64,000 nucleotides of DNA from the NCBI RefSeq assembly GCF_008704205.1, contig NZ_VXLC01000001.1:1178001-1242000 (forward strand). The letters run 5' to 3'. The translations under genes and the position numbers were made by a program. The notes beneath the pieces were generated by a model. The model was not told where the DNA came from. It searched no databases and saw only the letters and a program-made list of their open reading frames with translations. Below, piece by piece: positions 8,888 through 17,032 of the stretch (within the stretch, counting starts at the first letter, position 1; the number at the start of each line of letters is the position of its first letter). This stretch comes from Nocardia colli. Its GTDB lineage: Bacteria; Actinomycetota; Actinomycetes; Mycobacteriales; Mycobacteriaceae.

Positions 8888-10801
8888 ATGGATCAGTCGG
8901 CTACCCAGGCCGTGACCGAAACGAACGATCGAGCCCCGGCCGTTGACGCCCCGGCCTCGCTGCGCTCCGACCACCGAGCCCCGGATCGGCTGGTGTTGCA
9001 GCGCGGCATCTTCACCGGTCCGTCGGCCAAGGTGAGCGACGAGCTGTACGCCGTCGTCAAGGGTCGCGCGCATCGGGAACGCCAGGTGCTGCGGCTGGAC
9101 AAGGGAACCGCCGCACACACCAACACCTACTTCGGCCGCTTCGCCGCGAGTTACTGGCAGCGCTGGACCACCGTCACCGAGGTACGGGTGACCATGGTGC
9201 TCGACGTGACCAAGAAGGCCAGGATCCGCCTGGTCGCCTCCGACATCGCGGGGCATCGCCGGATCATCGACACCGCGCAGGTCACCGAGAGCGGCCCGCT
9301 GACGCTCAACGCGCCGCTGGATCAGTACGTCGACGGCGGCGCGATCTGGCTCGAATTCGACGCCATCGGCGGCGATCTCGGCATCACCGAGGTCAGCTGG
9401 ACCACGGCCGCGCCGGACCACATCCGTCCGGTCGCCATCGCCATCTGCACGTTCAACCGGGCCGAGGACTGCGCGCACACGGTCGCGGCGCTGGCCTCCG
9501 ACGAGGTCGTGCTGGACGCGATCGACGCGGTGTACGTGGTGGACCAGGGCACCGACCTGGTGCAGAACCGGCCGCGCTACCAAGAGGTGGTGCCGGTCTT
9601 CGGCGACAAGCTGCGCTACCTCCGCCAGCCCAATCTCGGTGGGGCGGGCGGCTTCACCCGCGGCCTGTACGAGGTGTCCGCGGCCAACGAGCACGCCGAC
9701 GTCATCCTGATGGACGACGACATCCTGTGCGAGCCGGAAACGGTGTTGCGGCTCAACGCCTTTGCCAACATGACGGTGGAGCCGACCCTGGTCGGCGCGC
9801 AGATGCTGTTCCTGCTCAACCCCGACTACCTCAATGTCGGCGCCGAAGAGGTGCACCTGCAGCAGTTGCGGCACGGCCAGAAGGTGCCGAAGGCGTTGCG
9901 CAACACCAGCATGCTCAAGAAGAACCAGGAGCGCCGGGTCGACGCGGGCTACAACGCGTGGTGGACCTGTCTGATCCCGGCTGAGGTGGTGGCCAAGATC
10001 GGGCTGCCGGTGCCGATCTTCTTCCAGTGGGACGACGTCGAATACGGCATCCGGGCCAGGGAGAACGGCTTCGTCACGGTCACCCTGCCGAACGCGGCGG
10101 TGTGGCACGCGGACTTCTACTGGAAGGACTACGACGACTGGGCGCGCTACTTCAGCACGCGCAACTCGTTGATCGTCGGCTCGCTGCACACCGATCTCGA
10201 TGCGAAGGCGATCACCCGCAAGCTGTTCCGTGAACTCTCCGAGCAGCTGGTCGCCATGCAGTACGGCCTGGTGCACACCACCCTGCAGGGCATCGAGGAC
10301 TTCCTGAAGGGTCCGAAGGTGTTGCAGGACGGCGGTATCGCCGCGCTGGCCGCCGCGCGCGGCACCCGCGCCGACTACGCCGAGACGATCAAGCATCCGG
10401 CCTCGACGCCGCCGGTGCGGTCCGGCGACATCCAATTGCGCCGCGCCACCGGCGAACCCAGCCGTCCGGTGCTGGTGCTGATCAAGCGGGCGATCAACCA
10501 GTGGTTCGGCCGCACCCAGCACGGCGTCATCGGCGTCACCCGCGAAGACGCGTACTGGTGGCATGTTTCGCTGTTCGACCACGTGGTGGTCACCGACGCC
10601 TCACAGTCCGGCGTCCGGGTCCGGCAGCGGGACAAGGCCCGGGCCCGGCAGCTGCTCCGCCGCACCATCCGGGTGCTGCGCGAGCTGCGCCGCGAATTGC
10701 CCGCACTGCAACAGCAGTACCGCGCGGCGGTGCCGGAGCTGACCAGCCGGGCCAACTGGGAGCGGCTCTACGGCATCGAGAAGACCAAGCGCGACAACTG
10801 A
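8888..10801 (+). CDS. glfT2: Galactofuranosyltransferase GlfT2
   Basis: Polymerises the arabinogalactan galactan by alternating beta-1,5 and beta-1,6 galactofuranose transfers from UDP-Galf. 637 residues, the same length I recall for M. tuberculosis GlfT2. N-terminal beta-sandwich (about 35-175), then a GT-A domain with PVAIAICTFNRAEDC (182-195), the metal-binding DDD at 276-278, QWDD at 380-383 and the active-site WHADF at 406-410, then a helical C-terminal region. ATG is preceded by GAGGA. Followed by a strong terminator. GlfT1, which primes the chain, is encoded 2.4 kb downstream on the other strand. Confidence 0.96.
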   Translation: MDQSATQAVTETNDRAPAVDAPASLRSDHRAPDRLVLQRGIFTGPSAKVSDELYAVVKGRAHRERQVLRLDKGTAAHTNTYFGRFAASYWQRWTTVTEVRVTMVLDVTKKARIRLVASDIAGHRRIIDTAQVTESGPLTLNAPLDQYVDGGAIWLEFDAIGGDLGITEVSWTTAAPDHIRPVAIAICTFNRAEDCAHTVAALASDEVVLDAIDAVYVVDQGTDLVQNRPRYQEVVPVFGDKLRYLRQPNLGGAGGFTRGLYEVSAANEHADVILMDDDILCEPETVLRLNAFANMTVEPTLVGAQMLFLLNPDYLNVGAEEVHLQQLRHGQKVPKALRNTSMLKKNQERRVDAGYNAWWTCLIPAEVVAKIGLPVPIFFQWDDVEYGIRARENGFVTVTLPNAAVWHADFYWKDYDDWARYFSTRNSLIVGSLHTDLDAKAITRKLFRELSEQLVAMQYGLVHTTLQGIEDFLKGPKVLQDGGIAALAAARGTRADYAETIKHPASTPPVRSGDIQLRRATGEPSRPVLVLIKRAINQWFGRTQHGVIGVTREDAYWWHVSLFDHVVVTDASQSGVRVRQRDKARARQLLRRTIRVLRELRRELPALQQQYRAAVPELTSRANWERLYGIEKTKRDN

Positions 10802-10815
10802 TCTCACGCATGGCC

Positions 10816-10847
10816 GAGGGGACGGGCGAAGTCTTGCCCGTCCCCTC
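10816..10847 (+). terminator. Terminator of glfT2
   Basis: Perfect 12-bp stem GAGGGGACGGGC / GCCCGTCCCCTC with an 8-base loop, 15 bases after the glfT2 stop and just before the convergent SDR gene. Confidence 0.85.
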
Positions 10848-10858
10848 AGCTGTGTGCG

Positions 10859-11731
10859 CTACCGGCCGAGCGGCGAGTCGTCCAGGAACAGGTCGGTGGT
10901 GAGCTTGCCGTCGCCGGGCACGACGCGGTACTTCTCCAGATCCGTGATGCCGTGCGCGGCAAGGACATCGTCATCGATGAAGAAGTTGCCGGAGGTCGAC
11001 TTGGCCGGTGAGGTGAGCACCAGGTAGGCGGCGTCGGCGTAGATGTCGGGGGTGCGCGAGGTGGCGATCATCTCCTCGCCGCCGAGCAGGTTCTTCACCG
11101 CGGCGGTGGCGATGGTGGTGCGCGGCCACAGCGAGTTGACGCCGATGCCGTCGCCCTTCAGTTCCTCCGCCAAACCCAGTGTGGTGAGCGACATTCCGTA
11201 CTTGGCGATGGTGTAACCCAGCGCCATGCCTGCCCACCTCGGGTTGAGGTTGAGCGGCGGGGACAGGGTGAGGATGTGCGGATTGCGGTCGGCCGCGGCC
11301 GATTCGCGCAGCGCCGGGATGCTCAGCTTGGACAGCAGGAAGCTGCCGCGGGTGTTGATGTCCTGCATCAGGTCGTATTTCTTCATCGCCAGCGCGTCGG
11401 TCGGGGACAGATCGATCGCCGAGGCGTTGTTCACCACGATGTCGATGCCGCCGAACAGTTCCACCGTCTGGCGCACGGCCTCGGCCACCGAGTCGTCGAT
11501 CCGCACATCGCCGACGAACGGCAGCACCTGGGCGCCGGCCGCCTCCAGCTCGGCCGCGGCGGTGTGGATGGTGCCGGGGAGCTTGGGATGCGGCAGGTCG
11601 GTCTTGGCGATCAGCGTGATGTTCGCGCCGTCCGCCGCGGCCCGCTTGGCGATCTCCAGCCCGATGCCGCGGCTGCCGCCGGACATGATGAGCGTTCTAC
11701 CCGCGAGCGGCTTGGATCCCGGTTCCGTCAT
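10859..11731 (-). CDS. HSDL2-type short-chain dehydrogenase/reductase
   Basis: 290-residue SDR. Cofactor motif MSGGSRGIGLEIAKRAA near the N-terminus, NNASAID, the HSDL2-like LTLSPPLNLNP carrying the catalytic Ser, and YTIAK (Tyr-x3-Lys). The human HSDL2 subfamily shares the SPPLN block; substrates are poorly defined, probably fatty-acyl or sterol-like. The start at 11731 has AGGAGCAG at ideal spacing; a 59-residue longer frame lacks any family match. An 18-bp palindrome lies about 80 bases upstream, suggesting dedicated control. Confidence 0.88.
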   Translation of the reverse strand: MTEPGSKPLAGRTLIMSGGSRGIGLEIAKRAAADGANITLIAKTDLPHPKLPGTIHTAAAELEAAGAQVLPFVGDVRIDDSVAEAVRQTVELFGGIDIVVNNASAIDLSPTDALAMKKYDLMQDINTRGSFLLSKLSIPALRESAAADRNPHILTLSPPLNLNPRWAGMALGYTIAKYGMSLTTLGLAEELKGDGIGVNSLWPRTTIATAAVKNLLGGEEMIATSRTPDIYADAAYLVLTSPAKSTSGNFFIDDDVLAAHGITDLEKYRVVPGDGKLTTDLFLDDSPLGR

Positions 11732-11811
11732 TGACCTGCTCCTGTCGTCAGCGCCGCAGGCAAGACCCCGCAGCCTTCCACCGATTGCACAATAAGCGTA
11801 AACCCTCGTCA

Positions 11812-11829
11812 TATGCAACGGGTTGCATA
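11812..11829. promoter_or_regulatory. 18-bp perfect palindrome upstream of the SDR gene, likely operator
   Basis: TATGCAAC-GG-GTTGCATA is a perfect inverted repeat with 8-bp arms between the rsgA stop (11909) and the SDR start (11731). It is AT-rich compared with its surroundings, as a promoter would be. The size and symmetry fit a TetR- or GntR-type dimer; no matching regulator gene is adjacent. Confidence 0.6.
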
Positions 11830-11908
11830 GGGAGGTCGGGTGGGGCCGTCGCGCCGGGCGGGCGGTCGCTGATCCGCGTGCCGCCCGCCCGCGCTCCGGG
11901 GTGATCAC

Positions 11909-12955
11909 TCAGCGACGGGAGCCACGTTCCCGGTAGCCCTGCCGCTGCTGTTTGGCGATGGCGCGCCAGTCGCGTTTGCGCTCGGCCTCCAGGCGCTTGT
12001 CGGTCCGGGCGGCCATCCAGGCGTTCTCCTTGGCCAGCTTGCGGTAGCTGTCGAAGCGCCGCTGCGGGAGTTCGCCGTTGTCGATGGCGGTCAGCACGGC
12101 ACAGCCGGGTTCGCCGTTGTGCGCGCAGTCGCCGAATCGGCAACGGGCGGCGAGGGATTCGATGTCGCTGAAGGTCTTCTCGATCCCTTCGGCGGCATCC
12201 CAGAGCCCGATCCCGCGCAACCCCGGGGTGTCGATGAGCGTGCCGCCGTTCGGCAACGGCCGCAGCTCGCGATGCACCGTGGTGTGCCGCCCCTTCTTGT
12301 CCGCCGCGCGAACGGCGTTGGTGGCGAACACGTCCTGCCCGAGCAGGGCGTTGGCGAGGGTGGACTTGCCGGCGCCGGACGGGCCGATCAACGCGACCGT
12401 TCCGTCGAGCATGGCGGCGAGTACGTCCAGCCCGGCGCCGCTGTTCGCGCTCACCGTGAGCACGCTCGCGCCGGGCGCGACCGCGCGCACGTCCTCGATC
12501 GGAATATCTTCTGCCGCATCGGCTTTGGTCAGCACGACGATCGGTTGCGCATTGCTTTCCCAGGCCAGCGCGAGCATCCGCTCGATCCGGCCCAGGTCGA
12601 CATCCGCGTCGGCCGCCGTGCAGAGCAGCACCGTGTCGACATTGGCGGCGAGCACCTGGCCCTGCGACCGGCCCGACACCGACGACCGCATGATCGCCGA
12701 CCGGCGCGGAAGTAGTTGCCGCACCGCCGATTCGGCGTCGATCGTCACCCAGTCACCGGTGCACAGCCCGCTGACCTCGGCATCGGCCCGCGGGCACCGG
12801 GCCCGGACCGGCCCCGTCGGGGTGGCGACATCACATTCGCTGCGATCCATCCGGATGACCCGGGCGGGCACACAGCCGTCCTCGATCATCGAGGCATACT
12901 CGTCAGCTACGGCTTCGGTCCAGCCGTAAGGAACAAGAAGGTCGTTCTCGACCAT
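11909..12955 (-). CDS. rsgA: Ribosome small-subunit-dependent GTPase RsgA
   Basis: Late 30S assembly GTPase with circularly permuted G motifs. 348 residues: N-terminal OB-like domain (about 30-95), G4 VLTKAD, then G1 IGPSGAGKST and G3 DTPGLRGIG, and a C-terminal zinc-binding region with Cys residues in CRFGDCAHNGEPGC. The basic tail (AERKRDWRAIAKQQRQ) fits rRNA contact. A 29-codon reading frame with a strong ribosome-binding site lies 42 bases upstream. Confidence 0.93.
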   Translation of the reverse strand: MVENDLLVPYGWTEAVADEYASMIEDGCVPARVIRMDRSECDVATPTGPVRARCPRADAEVSGLCTGDWVTIDAESAVRQLLPRRSAIMRSSVSGRSQGQVLAANVDTVLLCTAADADVDLGRIERMLALAWESNAQPIVVLTKADAAEDIPIEDVRAVAPGASVLTVSANSGAGLDVLAAMLDGTVALIGPSGAGKSTLANALLGQDVFATNAVRAADKKGRHTTVHRELRPLPNGGTLIDTPGLRGIGLWDAAEGIEKTFSDIESLAARCRFGDCAHNGEPGCAVLTAIDNGELPQRRFDSYRKLAKENAWMAARTDKRLEAERKRDWRAIAKQQRQGYRERGSRR

Positions 12956-12997
12956 GATGGAAGAAGTCTTTCGTTGGGCACCGAGCCCAACCCGGAC

Positions 12998-13087
12998 TCA
13001 GCGACGGAAGAATGAGGTGGCGTTCCGTGTGGCGGCGTGCACAAGCACAGCTCGTCCGGACACGACAATCCGCAGGTTCCTAGCCAC
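12998..13087 (-). CDS. Putative 29-residue leader peptide upstream of rsgA
   Basis: GTG start with GAGGAGGTG at 13094-13102, a near-perfect ribosome-binding site at 6-base spacing. The product starts MARNLRIVVSGRAVLVHAAT and ends SFFRR; it is basic and matches no family I know. It stops 42 bases before the rsgA GTG/ATG region on the same strand. The strong initiation signal is the only positive evidence; it may be an upstream regulatory frame or a real microprotein. Confidence 0.4.
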   Translation of the reverse strand: MARNLRIVVSGRAVLVHAATRNATSFFRR

Positions 13088-13186
13088 GGTCAACACCTCC
13101 TCGCCTCTCTCGCAGTTGCCCCACTGTGACATGAGCCAGTTTTCCCGCGCAACCGATTTATTCGACCGGCCGCGACCGCGGGATGG

Positions 13187-14200
13187 CTACGGGCGCTGGT
13201 CCGGCTTGCCGAACTGCTCGTGCCGGCCGAGGGAGCGCAGGTGGAACCATTCGCGCAGGCCGGCCGGGTCGCGGCGGGTGACCAGGAAGAACCAGGAGAA
13301 GCGAATCCACTCCTGGGGGAGCAGCTTTCGCATGCCGGGCTGGGACATGAGGTAGCCGCGGTTGCGGTAGGTGAAGTACCGCTTGATCGGGTCGTCCGGG
13401 TACTGGGTGTGCATGCGGCCGCCGAGGATCGGCTTGAATTCGTCGGCGCCGTTGGGGTGCAGGTACGCGGTCTGCAAACAGGTGCCGAAGGGCAGGCCGG
13501 AGCGGACCAGCCTGCGGTGCACCTCGACCTCGTCGCCGCGCACGAACAGGCGCAGGTCGGGCACGCCGATCACGTCGACCACCTTGGCGGAGATCAAGGC
13601 GCCGTTGAACAGCGAGGCGATGCCGGGCAGGAAGTCCTCGTCGCCGAGTTCGGACCGCAGCCGCCGCCAGACCACGCCGCGGCGCAGCGGGAAGGCCAGC
13701 CGGTCGGGTTCGTTGATGTCGCAGACCACCGGCGACACCTCGACCAGCCCGTGCCGTTTCGCGCAATCCAGCAGGGTGGCAAGGACATCCGGTCCCTCGG
13801 GGCGGCCGTCGTCATCGGCCAGCCAGACCCAGTCCGCGCCGACGCTCAGCGCGTGCAGCATGCCGAGCGCGAAACCGCCCGCGCCGCCGAGGTTGTGCGC
13901 CGAACCGAGGTAGGTCGCCTCGATCGGCTGATCGCGCACCAGGTCGGCCACCTCGGGCTCGTTGGCATTGTCGACCACGATCAGGTGATCCACCGGACGA
14001 GCCTGGGAGGCAATGACTTTCAGCGATTCGGCGAGCAGCTCGCGGCGCTTGTGGGTGACCACGACGGCCACGATGCGAGCCTCCGGCCCGGTCCCCGTCG
14101 GAATGTACGCCTCGGCTGCACTGGAGCTCTGCGGCGCGGAGTCGACCAGGGCATCCGCCCCGGTCTCGATCGGGGTGTCCTGCCCGGTCGGCTCACTCAT
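13187..14200 (-). CDS. glfT1: Galactofuranosyltransferase GlfT1
   Basis: Adds the first galactofuranose units to the decaprenyl-linked rhamnosyl-GlcNAc carrier in galactan synthesis. 337 residues with a disordered Ser/Ala-rich N-terminus (about 40), then the GT2 domain: VAVVVTHKRRELL, HNLGGAGGFALG, the metal-binding WLADDDG and FVRGDEVE. It has the same HNLGGAGGF/LGGAGGF block as GlfT2. Start overlaps the stop of wzt (ATGA). The order wzm-wzt-glfT1 with bpa upstream matches, from memory, the mycobacterial Rv3780-Rv3783 cluster. Confidence 0.94.
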   Translation of the reverse strand: MSEPTGQDTPIETGADALVDSAPQSSSAAEAYIPTGTGPEARIVAVVVTHKRRELLAESLKVIASQARPVDHLIVVDNANEPEVADLVRDQPIEATYLGSAHNLGGAGGFALGMLHALSVGADWVWLADDDGRPEGPDVLATLLDCAKRHGLVEVSPVVCDINEPDRLAFPLRRGVVWRRLRSELGDEDFLPGIASLFNGALISAKVVDVIGVPDLRLFVRGDEVEVHRRLVRSGLPFGTCLQTAYLHPNGADEFKPILGGRMHTQYPDDPIKRYFTYRNRGYLMSQPGMRKLLPQEWIRFSWFFLVTRRDPAGLREWFHLRSLGRHEQFGKPDQRP

Positions 14201-15054
14201 GCCTTGTTCCGCTCCAGTTCTCGGTCGGTTCCCATGGTCTTTTCGGCTTCCAGTTCGCGCTCGGCTTCCAGCTCACGCAGGACGGTCGCGACGTGGTTGC
14301 CCGCGTCCGGCCCCTCATACGCGCGCACCACTTCTTCGATGCCGCCGCGCTGCCGGATCCGGCCGTGATCGATCCACAGCGCGGAATCGCAGAGTTGCGC
14401 GAGAAATTCGTTGGAATGACTGGCGAATACCAGAATGCCCGATCGGGCCACCAATTTCTGCAGACGCAGCCGGGCCTTCTTCATGAATTCGGCGTCGATC
14501 GCGCCGATGCCCTCGTCGAGCAGCAGGATCTCGGGGTCGATCGAGGTCACCACGCCCATGGCGAGCCGGACCCGCATGCCAGAGGAGTAGGTACGCAGCG
14601 GCATGTACAGGTAATCGCCGAGGTCGGTGAAATCGGCGATCTCGTCGACCTTGGCCAGCATGGACTTGCGCGTCTGCCCGAGGAAAAGGCCGCGGATGAT
14701 GATGTTCTCGTACCCGGAGATCTCCGGGTCCATGCCGACACCGAGATCGAATACCGGCGCGACCCGGCCGCGGATGCGGGCACCGCCCCGCGAGGGCTCG
14801 TAAATTCCGGCCAGCAGCCGGAGCAGGGTCGATTTGCCCGCGCCGTTGTGCCCGACCAGGCCGACCCGGTCGCCTTCCTTCAGCGAGAGCGTGATGTCGT
14901 TGAGTGCCTCGACGACGACAACATCGGACTGGTTGCGCCCGATCGCGCCGCCGGCCTTACCGAGGAACGCCTTTTTCAACGAACGCGATTTGGCGTCGAA
15001 GATCGGGAATTCGACCCAGGCATTGCGGGTTTCGATACTCACATGGTCGGTCAT
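14197..15054 (-). CDS. wzt: Galactan export ABC transporter, ATP-binding subunit (Wzt/RfbE)
   Basis: 285 residues; ATPase partner of the adjacent Wzm, exporting lipid-linked galactan across the inner membrane. Walker A GHNGAGKST at 68-76, signature YSSGMRVRLAM, Walker B ILLLDEGIGAID, and the His switch in FASHSNEF. The insertion VVVVEALNDITLSLKEGDR before Walker A is normal for polysaccharide exporters. No extra C-terminal carbohydrate-binding domain is present; the tail is a charged Glu/Arg coil. Its ribosome-binding site AGGAGG overlaps the end of wzm. Confidence 0.95.
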   Translation of the reverse strand: MTDHVSIETRNAWVEFPIFDAKSRSLKKAFLGKAGGAIGRNQSDVVVVEALNDITLSLKEGDRVGLVGHNGAGKSTLLRLLAGIYEPSRGGARIRGRVAPVFDLGVGMDPEISGYENIIIRGLFLGQTRKSMLAKVDEIADFTDLGDYLYMPLRTYSSGMRVRLAMGVVTSIDPEILLLDEGIGAIDAEFMKKARLRLQKLVARSGILVFASHSNEFLAQLCDSALWIDHGRIRQRGGIEEVVRAYEGPDAGNHVATVLRELEAERELEAEKTMGTDRELERNKA

Positions 15055-15064
15055 CGATACCCTC

Positions 15065-16129
15065 CTAAACCCAGTACGGCACGCGCGAGCGGAACTGCTT
15101 CATCGCGAAGATCGCGACCAGCCAGCCGACCACGGTGATCGAGCCGACGATCACCCAGTGATACAGATGCTGGTCTTCGCCGAGCAACGGTGCGCGAACG
15201 ATCTCCAGATAGTGGAACGTCGGGACGATCTCGATCAGCCTCGCGCGGTCACCGACCGCGCCGCCCTGCGAGGTCAGGCTTTTCGTGCTCCACATCACCG
15301 GGGTCAGCACGAACAACATCAGGGTCAGGCTGCCGAGGATCGGCGCGATATCGCGATAGCGCGTGCTGAAGATGCCGAACACGATCGACACCCACATCGC
15401 GTTGAGGAACAGCAGCCCGAGCGCGGGGATGGCGAATATCGCGGTCCAGTGCAGCTTTTCCCACACACCGAACGCGACGAGCACCACGACATAGATCAGC
15501 ATGTTGTGCGCGAAGAACAGCAACTGCCGCCAGACCAGGCGATAGACGTGCACGCTCAACGCCGACGGCAACTGCTTGATCAGTCCCTCGTTGGCCACGA
15601 AAACATCGGAGCCCTCGAGGATGCTGGCGCTGATCACATTCCAGATGATGATGCCGACCGCCACATAGGGCAGGTAGTCCTTGATCGGCTGGCCGAGCAG
15701 CGCGGCGTACAGCAGACCCATCGCCGCGGCCTGCACACCGGTCGCGATGGTGATCCAGAACGGACCGAGCACCGAGCGCCGGTACCGCTGCTTGATGTCC
15801 TGCCAGCCGAGCGACAGCCACAGTTCCCGCTGACCGAAACCGACGCGAAAGTCCTTGAATGCGCGCCGGTAGGTCTGTGAATCCGACGGGAACGGGTCGG
15901 TGTCCACGGGCTCGGCGACCGCGGTCGCCGTCGAGGTTTCGCTGGGGGTCACCTGGTCCTCTTCCGCTGCGCCGTCGTCGGAGCGCACCGCACTGTCGTC
16001 GGAGGGATCGTCCTCCGAGCGCACGGATTCATCTGAGCTGTCATCTGAACGCACTGAGCTCTCTTCAGGACGCCCCGAACCCATGTCCGAGTCGGGGCGG
16101 GCGGCAGCGGCGGGCACGGTGCACGACAC
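15065..16129 (-). CDS. wzm: Galactan export ABC transporter, permease subunit (Wzm/RfbD)
   Basis: 354 residues. After residue 85 it is a normal ABC-2 permease: amphipathic AFKDFRVGFGQRELWLSLGW, then six membrane helices, ending FRSRVPYWV as in RfbD proteins. The first 85 residues are unusual: Ser/Asp/Glu-rich, with three repeats of the SVRSDD/SVRSEDD type, absent from the Wzm proteins I recall. GTG 16129 is preceded by AAGG; an ATG at 16084 is a shorter option that still keeps the acidic repeats. Confidence 0.92.
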   Translation of the reverse strand: MSCTVPAAAARPDSDMGSGRPEESSVRSDDSSDESVRSEDDPSDDSAVRSDDGAAEEDQVTPSETSTATAVAEPVDTDPFPSDSQTYRRAFKDFRVGFGQRELWLSLGWQDIKQRYRRSVLGPFWITIATGVQAAAMGLLYAALLGQPIKDYLPYVAVGIIIWNVISASILEGSDVFVANEGLIKQLPSALSVHVYRLVWRQLLFFAHNMLIYVVVLVAFGVWEKLHWTAIFAIPALGLLFLNAMWVSIVFGIFSTRYRDIAPILGSLTLMLFVLTPVMWSTKSLTSQGGAVGDRARLIEIVPTFHYLEIVRAPLLGEDQHLYHWVIVGSITVVGWLVAIFAMKQFRSRVPYWV

Positions 16130-16147
16130 TACCCTTGGACATTCCCG

Positions 16148-16171
16148 CCGACCCGCGTGGACGCGGGTCGG
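16148..16171 (-). terminator. Hairpin after bpa
   Basis: Perfect 10-bp stem CCGACCCGCG / CGCGGGTCGG with a 4-base loop, immediately after the bpa stop at 16177 and before wzm. It could terminate or attenuate bpa transcription into the wzm operon. Confidence 0.6.
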
Positions 16172-16176
16172 TCACC

Positions 16177-16782
16177 TCACAAATACTGCCCGGACCCGCC
16201 GGTCACGTGGTTGGCCGGGCCGCCGCGGGGGTCGCCCGCGTGGATGCCGGGCGGTAGCGCGCCCTGGCGCATCTGCTCGAGTTGCGCTCGCGCGGCCATC
16301 TGCTGCGCGAACAGCGCGGTCTGGATGCCGTGGAACAGGCCCTCCAGCCAGCCGACCAGCTGCGCCTGCGCGATCCGCAGCTCGGCGTCGGACGGGATGG
16401 CGTCGTCGGTGAACGGCAGCGTGAGCCGCTCGAGCTCGGCGCGCAGTTCCGGGGCCAGGCCCTGTTCCAGTTCGCGCACCGACGACTTGTGGATCTCCTT
16501 GAGCCGGCTGCGGCTCGCGTCGTCCAGCGGTGCCGCGCGCACCTCTTCGAGCAGCTGCTTGATCATGGTGCCGATGCGCATGACCTTCGCCGGCTGCTCG
16601 ACCATGTCGGCGAGCGATTCGCCGGTATCGTCCCGATCGTCCGACTCGTCCTTCTTGTCCTCGTCGGTCACCACCTGCGCGGTGAAGGGCGCGTCCGCCG
16701 CGGCCTCCGCTGGGATGACCAACGGGTGGCCGTCCGGTCCGACAACGACGATGTGGTCCGGGGCCTCATCCGATTGCGTCAT
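16177..16782 (-). CDS. bpa: Bacterial proteasome activator Bpa/PafE
   Basis: ATP-independent ring activator of the 20S proteasome. 201 residues: variable acidic N-terminus, then the conserved helical core from LADMVEQPAKVMRIGTMIKQ through LTLPFTDDAIPSDAELRIAQ and LVGWLEGLFHGIQTALFAQQ. It ends GSGQYL; the GQYL tail docks into the proteasome alpha-ring pockets. Very close to what I recall of Rv3780. ATG 16782 is chosen over 16794 because AGGGA lies just upstream. It shows that the host carries a 20S proteasome. Confidence 0.96.
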   Translation of the reverse strand: MTQSDEAPDHIVVVGPDGHPLVIPAEAAADAPFTAQVVTDEDKKDESDDRDDTGESLADMVEQPAKVMRIGTMIKQLLEEVRAAPLDDASRSRLKEIHKSSVRELEQGLAPELRAELERLTLPFTDDAIPSDAELRIAQAQLVGWLEGLFHGIQTALFAQQMAARAQLEQMRQGALPPGIHAGDPRGGPANHVTGGSGQYL

Positions 16783-17032
16783 GGTCCCTATCATGTCGCG
16801 TCGTTCCCGAACGCGCTAAGTCGGTGTTCAGCGGGCTGGGGATAACCGGCTGCGACCAGGTTGCCCGGTACCCGGCGTGGTGACCCGGTGGCGTTCTATT
16901 CTGTTCGGGTCGTGTGGTTCGGATTTGCTGAAAGTCGGTTGCCATGCTGAGTCCCAGGTCGCTGTGCCCCCGCTGTGAAGCGGAGGGGAACGCAGTTACA
17001 CAGGCTCGCCCGCTGCCCTTAGAGTGGCCAAC

